Below, piece by piece: positions 55,068 through 64,000 of a stretch of 64,000 nucleotides of DNA. The translations under genes and the position numbers were made by a program. Under the pieces are notes generated by a model. That model was given only the letters and a program-made list of their open reading frames with translations. It was not told the origin of the DNA and searched no databases. Where the stretch lies: positions 186,001 through 250,000 of the forward strand of contig NZ_JTAN02000002.1 of assembly GCF_000949135.2 (NCBI RefSeq), in the 5' to 3' direction. Numbering within the stretch: the stretch's first letter is position 1; the number at the start of each line of letters is the position of its first letter. Source of the DNA: Burkholderia sp. USMB20. GTDB taxonomy: Bacteria; Pseudomonadota; Gammaproteobacteria; Burkholderiales; Burkholderiaceae.

Positions 55068-56219
55068 ATGAACCGCATCGTCGTATCCGGTGGTGTCGGC
55101 GCGGTGTTCGCCGTAGCAGCGGCATCACCCGCCTTTGCGCAGAGTTCCGTCACGTTGTATGGCCTCGTCGATACGGCGATCCGCTATCAGACGAACGCCG
55201 GCCCCGACGGCCGGGACCTGGTCGGCATGACGGTCGGCCCGGAAACGCACAGCCGCTGGGGCTTGCGCGGCAGCGAGGATCTCGGCGGCGGCCTCGCGGC
55301 GATCTTTCGTCTCGAGAACGGCTTCGAGCTCGGCGACGGCAGGCTGCACGTCGCGAACACGCTGTTCAGCCGGCAGGCGTACGTCGGCCTGGCGAGCGAC
55401 CGGTACGGCTCGCTGACCTTCGGCAACCAGTACGCGCCGCTGTACGACACGATGGGCGACGTGTTCGACCCGATGACCGTCGGCGACTACTGGCAGGACA
55501 GTTGGGCGTACAACGGCATCGGCAACTACCTGACGGTGGCGAACTCGGTGAAGTACAAGTTCTCGACCAACGGCTTCAGCGTCGATGCGATCTACGGGTT
55601 CGGCAATCATGCCGGTGCGATGGGTCTCGACAGCACGTACGGTGTCGAGCTGACCTACGCGCAAGGGCCCGCGTCGATCAACGCCGGCTTCCAGCAGACC
55701 TCGGTGTCGTCCGTGAACGGCAGCGCGGTCAACGGCGCGAAGGTGAACTTCCTGCACGTGAGCGGTGCGTACCAGGTCACGCCGTCCGTGCGCCTGCTGG
55801 CCGGCTGGCTGCACGGGCAGGACAAGACGGGCACGACCGACTTCAACATGCAGCAGGCCGGCGCGCCCACGCTCGGTGGCGGCAGCCCGAATCGTATCGA
55901 CGATACGTTCTACGTCGGCGCGAACTGGCAGGCTACCGCGCCGCTGCTGATCACGGTGGCCGGCTATTACGGCCACGCGCGCAATGCGGAGCGGCTCGAC
56001 GGCACGCTCGGCTCCGGAATCAACTACTCGGCGACCGTGCTGGCCGAATATGCGCTGTCGAAGCACACCGAGGTATACGGCACGGTCGATTTCGCGCGCG
56101 GCAACGGCGCGTTCGCGGCCGACTATCCGGGCGCCACCAACCGGCTCACCGGCAAGGTCGACCAGATCGGCAGGACCAACAACGTCGGGGCCGCGATCGG
56201 CCTGCGCCAGATGTTCTGA
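55068..56219 (+). CDS. Gram-negative porin (OpcP/OmpC-like)
   Basis: Outer-membrane trimeric general porin of 383 residues. It has a signal peptide to AFAQSS, then the Burkholderiales porin opening SVTLYGLVDTAIRYQT and the loop-bearing strands SRWGLRGSEDLGGGLAAIFR and SRQAYVGLASDRYGSLTFG. It ends in RQMF, the terminal Phe needed for outer-membrane insertion. AGGGAGG precedes the ATG. The 259-base upstream region is free of genes and is its promoter region. Confidence 0.9.
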   Translation: MNRIVVSGGVGAVFAVAAASPAFAQSSVTLYGLVDTAIRYQTNAGPDGRDLVGMTVGPETHSRWGLRGSEDLGGGLAAIFRLENGFELGDGRLHVANTLFSRQAYVGLASDRYGSLTFGNQYAPLYDTMGDVFDPMTVGDYWQDSWAYNGIGNYLTVANSVKYKFSTNGFSVDAIYGFGNHAGAMGLDSTYGVELTYAQGPASINAGFQQTSVSSVNGSAVNGAKVNFLHVSGAYQVTPSVRLLAGWLHGQDKTGTTDFNMQQAGAPTLGGGSPNRIDDTFYVGANWQATAPLLITVAGYYGHARNAERLDGTLGSGINYSATVLAEYALSKHTEVYGTVDFARGNGAFAADYPGATNRLTGKVDQIGRTNNVGAAIGLRQMF

Positions 56220-56246
56220 CGACGGCGCGCGCGGCGTTCACGCATG

Positions 56247-56279
56247 AAAAAACGCGTGGCGACCGGTGCCGCCACGCGT
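56247..56279 (-). terminator. terminator of groESL transcript
   Basis: On the minus strand a 10-bp stem (56270-56279 with 56252-56261) is followed by six T. It lies about 50 bases after the groEL stop and also separates groEL from the convergent porin gene. Confidence 0.8.
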
Positions 56280-56328
56280 CGTGGATCGAAGCGCGGTCGC
56301 CCGGTTCGGGCGGCCGCGCACAGCGATG

Positions 56329-58273
<1,945 letters not shown>

Positions 58274-58305
58274 CTGTCCGTCCTGTTCTGTTGTGTCGAA
58301 ATTGG

Positions 58306-58340
58306 CTGGCACTCTTTAGCAGAGAGTGCTGACGAGTATA
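58306..58340 (-). promoter_or_regulatory. CIRCE operator (HrcA site) and -10 box of groESL
   Basis: The arms ctggcactc (58306-58314) and gagtgctga (58324-58332) are separated by exactly 9 bases, the form of the CIRCE element TTAGCACTC-N9-GAGTGCTAA with outer-base deviations. A -10 box TATACT (complement of 58335-58340) lies just upstream, so HrcA bound here would cover the start of transcription. A weak -35, ttggat (58359-58364), is 18 bases further up. Confidence 0.82.
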
Positions 58341-58483
58341 AAAACGCGTGGCGGCGCGATCCAATAACGGATTCCGAAATGCATTTGCGTGCAGGCGCTA
58401 TGGACGCGCCTGCCGCGACGATGCAGCCCATGCGTCGATTCCGGGAAAGCATTCGCGCCGTCATGCAAAGCACGTGCTGCCGG

Positions 58484-59765
58484 CTATTGCGCGTCGGCCT
58501 GCTGCGCGGCCGGCGTGCAAACCGGGCGGATCGTCGCGCCGGCGAGCACGCGCTTCACGAACGGAATCGAGTCGGCAAGCGATGCGTTGACGGTGCCGTT
58601 GTGTTCGCGGCCCGCATACAGGTGCGCCTCGACCGTCGTGCCCGCCGCGCACGCATCCTTCGCTAGCGCGAGCTCGAGCGGTGCGAGCCCGTCGTCCGCG
58701 CCCGCGCCGATGAAGACGGGCGTGGCGATCTTCAGCGTCGGATATTTCAGGTATTCGTCCCACCACGCCTTCAGACGCGCATCGCCGCCCGGCTTCACGG
58801 CGTTCGCGTGGGTGAGGTGCGCGAGCGCCGCATCGTCCTCGAGCGACGCCAGGCAACCGATGCGCGCCTGTTCGAGGATCGGCAGCGCGGTGTCGGTCAG
58901 CACTTCGTCCGCGCGCAGCGACGGGTCGATCTGCTGCGCGGACAGCACCGAGTAGAACTGATACGCGAGCGTAGGATCGACGCGCTCGGGATCGCGCCGG
59001 TATGCGGTTTCGAACTTCGGGAGCGACGCGAGCGTGGCGCGCGACGCGTTGTAGATCGTCCCGGTCGCGACGGTCGCGCGGATCGCGAGTTCCGGTGCAT
59101 AGACGGGTGCGTAGCCGGCCGCCGCGAATACGGCCGAGCCGCCCTGCGACTGGCCGACGAGCACGACTTCGTTCGCGAGGCCCGGCACGCCGCCCAGCAC
59201 CGCGCGCACGCTGTCGAGCAGCGTGTAGCTGTTCGAGCGGTTGTTGAGCTGCGGATTCGGGCCGGGCGTGCCGAGCCCCTGATAGTCGGTCGCGACGACC
59301 GCGAAGCCTTGTTGAAGCCATGCGTTCAGGTAGCGCACGTCGCGATACGAGCGGCCGAACCACGACGGCGCGCAAATGTCGGCCATCCCGAATGTGCCGT
59401 GTGCCCACGCGACGATCGGCCAGCCGCCGGCTGGCGGCGTACCGCGCGGCACGAACAGCGCGCCCGATACGGCGATCGGCGCGCGGCCGCCGACGCCGTC
59501 GGTCGACGCATACAGGATGCGCAGTTGCCGTCCGGCGCTCGCGAGCCCGAGCGTCGCGGGCAGTGCTTCGGTGCGCAGCAGCACGCCGGGCGTCGCCGGA
59601 ACGTCGCGGTCCCACGTGTAGAACGCGGATACGCGACCGTCGCCCTGCAACGGATCGGGCGCGGGAACGCGGCCGGGCGAAGCCGCATGCGAAACGAGGG
59701 ACGGCACGGCGAGCGCCGAAACCAGCAGCGTGCGCGCAGCGAAGCCGCGCAGGGGAGAGCGTCAT
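58484..59765 (-). CDS. secretory lipase / alpha-beta hydrolase, start codon out of frame by one base
   Basis: Secreted lipase-family hydrolase of about 425 residues. Family marks are IVAWAHGTFGMADICAPSWF, VVATDYQGLGTPGPNPQLNN, the nucleophile Ser in VVLVGQSQGGSAV, and Asp/His towards the C-terminus (GAGADDGLAP; YAGREHNGTV). The signal peptide GFAARTLLVSALAVPSLVSH is in frame with the body, but the only good start, ATG at 59765 (MTLSP), is one base out. The frames meet if the run of four G at 59752-59755 had one more G. Without that base translation would have to start at the GTG at 59707, after most of the signal peptide. A homopolymer error is the simplest explanation. Confidence 0.78.
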
Positions 59766-60189
59766 GGTCGGATGGAGGTCGGTGAGATCGGATCGGACGC
59801 GCCGGGCAGTGCCCGGCGCGGGCCGACCACGACGCAAGTTTTGAACCAGCGCGGCGCAGCGCGAGTGCAGCGCCAGTGCAGCGCGGGCGCGGCACGCGCG
59901 GCGTGCGGCACGACGGGGAAACGCCCGCGCGCGGCGTGCGGCGCGCGCAGGCGCCGGCTGCGTCTCGCGCAGCAATCCGGGCTCGCCGGTTGTTGCTCCC
60001 GCAACAGATGCCGACACACGTATCGCGCCGCGCGGTTCGTCCACGGCGCGCACACCGCCCGCCCGCGCGGTGGCGCACGCATGCGACGCTCGCGTGCCCT
60101 GCTGGCACGATTGCTGCTGATCCGGTTGCCGTGCGTCGCGGCGTTGCGACGCGAGCCCATCCGTCCACCCGATCAAGGAAACCGTACTC
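59766..60189. other. divergent intergenic region with 9-bp hairpin
   Basis: Control region between the lipase and the aldolase-like gene. A perfect inverted repeat (59799-59807 with 59811-59819, 3-base loop) lies near the lipase end. The motif agtgcagcgc occurs twice near 59,870. The whole stretch is very GC-rich and no small gene or typical promoter could be fixed. Confidence 0.4.
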
Positions 60190-60870
60190 ATGTCCGTCAC
60201 CCAAGCCATCGACAGCGGCGAACTCGTGGCATTCGTCGAGCGCGCCGCGCGCGAATTCGCGCAGGCCGCGCGCGTGCTGAAGGAAACGCGCACGCTGTCC
60301 GCCACCAACACGTTCCAGGCGTTCCAACGCGTGCCGGGCACGGAACTCGTCGTCGCGCTGTCGGCGCCGAGCCCGTGGGCTGCGTCTCAGGAGATCCAGC
60401 CGGTCGTCGTGACGCTCGACGGCGACGTGCTGCACGGCGATGCGCGCGCGGGCGCCAACGGGCCGCGTTATGCGGGCGTATTCCGCGAGGTACCGGAAGT
60501 CGACGTCGTGATTCACGTGCACGGCCCGTACCTCGGCGCGTGGGCGAGCGCGCATCGTCCGCTGCCGATCCGCTATGCGCCGGCCGCGCGCTACACGAGG
60601 GCCCGCGAGATTCCGGTCTACGTCGATCGCCGTCCCGGCGAACCGCGCTTCATCGTCGACACGATCCGGCGCGACCCCGAAGTCCCGGCGATCATCGAGG
60701 CGAACGGCGGCGCGACGTTCTGGGGCAAGTCGATTCTCGACGTGTCGAAGTACATCCTGATCCTCGAGGAAGCCGCGTATTTCCAGGCGCTCGCGGAACC
60801 GCTCGGCGGCTCGCTCGAATTCGGCCCGGGCGCGCTCGAGCAGCAATGGAAGATGACTGGCCTCGCGTGA
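60190..60870 (+). CDS. class II aldolase/adducin-like protein
   Basis: Protein of 226 residues of the class II aldolase/adducin fold. The zinc-binding pair is readable as VIHVHGPYLGAWAS (about residues 98-111), and the last His-containing region as ATFWGKSILDVSKYI. Enzymes of this fold cleave or decarboxylate sugar phosphates, or act as MtnB dehydratase in methionine salvage. AAGGAA precedes the ATG. It is upstream of a sigma-54 activator and an ABC importer of the sulfonate type; a role in handling an imported organosulfur or sugar acid is inferred. Confidence 0.78.
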   Translation: MSVTQAIDSGELVAFVERAAREFAQAARVLKETRTLSATNTFQAFQRVPGTELVVALSAPSPWAASQEIQPVVVTLDGDVLHGDARAGANGPRYAGVFREVPEVDVVIHVHGPYLGAWASAHRPLPIRYAPAARYTRAREIPVYVDRRPGEPRFIVDTIRRDPEVPAIIEANGGATFWGKSILDVSKYILILEEAAYFQALAEPLGGSLEFGPGALEQQWKMTGLA

Positions 60871-60990
60871 CGCCGCGCCGGGGGCGGCGCAATCCGGCCG
60901 CCGTCATACCGATAGCTCGATGAATTGGTTCCTGGCCGGCGCGCGCCTTGCTATCGTCGAACCTCTCCCGTTCAACACGCCGGTCGTGCC

Positions 60991-62117
<1,127 letters not shown>

Positions 62118-62127
<10 letters not shown>

Positions 62128-62906
62128 TCGCGCCAGCGCAGCGCGCGCTGCGCGATCCGCTCGCATAGCGCACTCATGCCGACGGCCAGCGCCGTCACGC
62201 CCAGCACGCACACCAGCAGCACGTCGGCGCGCGCACCGGCCTGCGCGTTCTGCATCAGGCTGCCGACGCCGGCCCCCGTGTTGAACAGCAGCTCGCTGCT
62301 GGTCGCGGTGATCCACGCGAACGGCACGGCCTGGAGCACGCCCGCGAACAGGTCGGGCAATGCGCCCGGAATCAGCACGTCGCGCCACAAGCCGATCCGG
62401 CTCAGGCGATACGACCGCGCGAGTTCGACGTAGCGCGGATCGACGCGGCGCAGCCCGTCGAAGCTGGCGGTGGTCATCGGGTAGAACGCGGCGAGCGCGA
62501 TGATGAACACCTTCGCGAATTCGCCGGTGCCGGCCCACAGGCTCAGCAGCGGAATCAGTCCGAGCAGCGGCACGTAGCGCAGTGCCTGGAAGGCCGGCTC
62601 GGCGAGCTTGCGCGCGAGTGGAGAACGCGCCATCGACGCACCGAACACGAGCCCGAGCGCGACGCCGACTCCGAGCCCGAGCGTCGTGCGGCGCAGGCTC
62701 GCGCCGAGATCGGTCGCGAGTTCACCGCTGCGTGCGAGTTCGACCAGCGCGGCGCCGACCTGCTGCAACGGCACGAACGCGTATTGATGAGCCGCGTCGC
62801 CGGACGACGCGTATTGCCATGCGGCAACCAGCAGGGCCGGCACGACGAAGCCGCGCGCGCGGCGGCGCAGCGGGGAGAACGAGAAAGCGCGGGTAGCGAA
62901 GGTCAT
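62118..62906 (-). CDS. ABC transporter permease (sulfonate/nitrate/taurine type)
   Basis: Inner-membrane permease of 262 residues with about six helices. The EAA loop, which contacts the ATPase, reads ELARSYRLSRIGLWRDVLIP (about residues 168-187) with the following GALPDLFAGV. It belongs to the SsuC/TauC-like family. It ends the importer unit after another permease (22-base gap), so the two may form a heterodimer. No ATPase gene lies inside the window. Confidence 0.87.
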
Positions 62907-62928
62907 GCCGAAGCGTATCCAGTCAGGG

Positions 62929-63744
62929 TCAGCGTGCGGGCATCTGCCAGCGCAATGCGTAGCGCTGCACGAGCGCGATCGATCGGTCGAGCGCGAAGCC
63001 GATCAGCCCGATCGCCGCGACGTCGACGAGCACCACGTCGAGCCGCAGCATCTGCCGGGCAAGTTCCATCATCTGGCCGATCCCGCTGTCGGCGCTGAGC
63101 AGTTCGACCGCAACGAGCGCGAGCCACGCGCGCGCCAGCGCGATTCGCACGCCGGTCAGCAGCGGCGGCAGCGCGGCCGGCAGCAGCACGTCGCGCAGCA
63201 GCGCGAAGCGGCCGAGCCCGTAGTGGCGCGCCATCTCGACGAGATCGCGCGGCGCGTCGTGCACGCCCGTGTATGCGGCCAGCGCAACCGGGAAGAACAC
63301 GGCCTTGCCGACCACGACGAGCTTCAGCGGTTCGTCGACGCCGATCAGCAGGATCAGCAGCGGAATCAGCGTGAGCGTCGGCACCTGCCGCAGCAGGTCG
63401 AACGTCGGCCGCAGATAGTCGGAGAACAGCCGGCTGCGCGCAAGCAGGATGCCGAACGCGGCGCCGCCCGTCGCGCCGATCGCGAAGCCGAGCGCGAGGC
63501 GATGCAGCGTGATCAGCAGGTTGTCGCGCAGCTCGCCGGTGTCGAGCAGCGTGCGCAGCGTCGCCGCGAGGCGTTCGGGCGGTACGACGAGCTGCGGCGG
63601 AAACCAGCGCTGCGCGCTCGCGAGCCACCACAGCGCGGCGAACGCGACGGGCGTGATCCACCACAGCGCATGTTCGCCGAGCCGCGCGATGCCGGGCAGG
63701 CGGATGGCGCGCAAGCCGTTCGGCGCGAGGGCGCGCATCGGCAT
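62929..63744 (-). CDS. ABC transporter permease (sulfonate/nitrate/taurine type)
   Basis: Inner-membrane permease of 271 residues, related to the next gene. The EAA loop reads EMARHYGLGRFALLRDVLLP (about residues 171-190) followed by AALPPLLTGVRIALARAWLA. Its ATG overlaps the stop of the substrate-binding protein gene by one base (TGATG), so the two are translationally coupled. It starts MPMRALAP at 63744, with a second ATG at 63738. Confidence 0.87.
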   Translation of the reverse strand: MPMRALAPNGLRAIRLPGIARLGEHALWWITPVAFAALWWLASAQRWFPPQLVVPPERLAATLRTLLDTGELRDNLLITLHRLALGFAIGATGGAAFGILLARSRLFSDYLRPTFDLLRQVPTLTLIPLLILLIGVDEPLKLVVVGKAVFFPVALAAYTGVHDAPRDLVEMARHYGLGRFALLRDVLLPAALPPLLTGVRIALARAWLALVAVELLSADSGIGQMMELARQMLRLDVVLVDVAAIGLIGFALDRSIALVQRYALRWQMPAR

Positions 63745-64000
63745 CAGCGGCTCGCGACGCGCGCGGCGTCGGCGCGCCAGTAGCCGTCGAGGCCGAGCTG
63801 CTTGAGCGCGGTCGACACGAAGGTCGGCGCGAGCAGCGCGTTCACGTCGACCGGCACGGAAGTCAGGCCGGCCTGGCGGCTGTATGCGATCACGTCGCGA
63901 TAGTGGCCGGTGAGCGCCGGCGTGAAGAGCGGCGTCCATTGCTCCTTCCACGGCGTCGCTTCGTCCGCGTATTCGCGGCGGACGATGCTTTCCGGCTGGC
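63744..64000 (-). CDS. ABC transporter substrate-binding protein, C-terminal part (runs off window)
   Basis: The last 84 or so residues of a periplasmic binding protein are visible, ending with TALKQLGLDGYWRADAARVA and a stop at 63744-63746. The segment PWKEQWTPLFTPALTGHYRD and the link to two SsuC-like permeases fit a sulfonate/taurine/nitrate-type binding protein. The rest lies to the right of the window, so the ligand class is an inference from context. Confidence 0.7.
   Translation of the reverse strand, partial: QPESIVRREYADEATPWKEQWTPLFTPALTGHYRDVIAYSRQAGLTSVPVDVNALLAPTFVSTALKQLGLDGYWRADAARVASR

Overview
The window is a high-GC, densely coded stretch of a beta-proteobacterial chromosome. 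Its make-up (many LysR regulators, DUF3422 and DUF4148 proteins, an OpcP-type porin, a Cus/Cop copper cluster and EpsC-type serine acetyltransferase) fits Burkholderia, most likely the B. cepacia complex and probably a secondary replicon. That assignment is inference from gene content. No rRNA, tRNA or CRISPR array was seen.

Left part (1-20.4 kb). A minus-strand set runs formaldehyde-activating-enzyme homologue (fae), aldo/keto reductase, succinate-semialdehyde dehydrogenase, MFS transporter, with a divergent LysR gene. Then come two unknown proteins, a LysR/DUF3422 divergent pair, a 66-residue unknown, two acetyltransferases (one streptothricin-acetyltransferase-like), trans-aconitate methyltransferase and a SnoaL-like protein. 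A polyamine/guanidino-compound module follows: an agmatinase-family hydrolase, a frame-broken aldehyde dehydrogenase, a LuxR regulator, a cupin and a PuuB-like oxidoreductase. A LysR gene, a small Imm10-like protein and a divergent HxlR/GST pair close this part.

Metal region (20.4-36.8 kb). A Cus-type Cu(I) efflux operon (CzcI-like, TolC-like, CusB, CusA, CusF) is followed by a CaCA-family exporter. The exporter is preceded by a yybP-ykoY (Mn2+) riboswitch, a hairpin and a 22-codon leader ORF. Next are a CusRS-like two-component system and a divergent copper operon (CzcI-like, small proline/His protein, CusC-like lipoprotein, multicopper oxidase, CusF, CopC, CopD). A palindrome resembling the CusR box lies between the two-component genes and the second operon.

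Middle (36.9-49 kb). This holds a secreted ExeM/NucH-type nuclease, an AT-rich intergenic island, an S10 serine-carboxypeptidase-like lipoprotein, an EF-hand protein, an AraC regulator divergent from a sugar-lactone oxidase/SDR operon, and a degraded segment. In that segment the 5' half of a second glyA is joined head-on to the 5' part of a type VI lipase-effector (Tle3-like) gene. A truncated amidase lies nearby.

Sulfur compartment operon (49.3-54.1 kb). Rhodanese, EpsC/SrpH serine O-acetyltransferase, a small XRE regulator, a family 2A encapsulin shell protein (SrpI type) and a SufS-like cysteine desulfurase with a long low-complexity N-terminal extension form a sulfur-storage nanocompartment locus. 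The shell and cargo genes overlap. This is the most notable system in the window.

Right end (54.1-64 kb). LysE exporter, porin, a groES-groEL pair under a CIRCE operator, a secretory lipase, then a class II aldolase-like protein, a sigma-54 activator and an ABC importer of the sulfonate/nitrate/taurine type, which again points to sulfur-source acquisition.

A caution applies throughout. At four places (about 12.88-13.38, 33.32-33.38, 52.18-52.44 and 59.75 kb) otherwise good genes are broken by apparent single-base deletions in GC-rich tracts. This pattern suggests consensus errors at least as strongly as gene decay.
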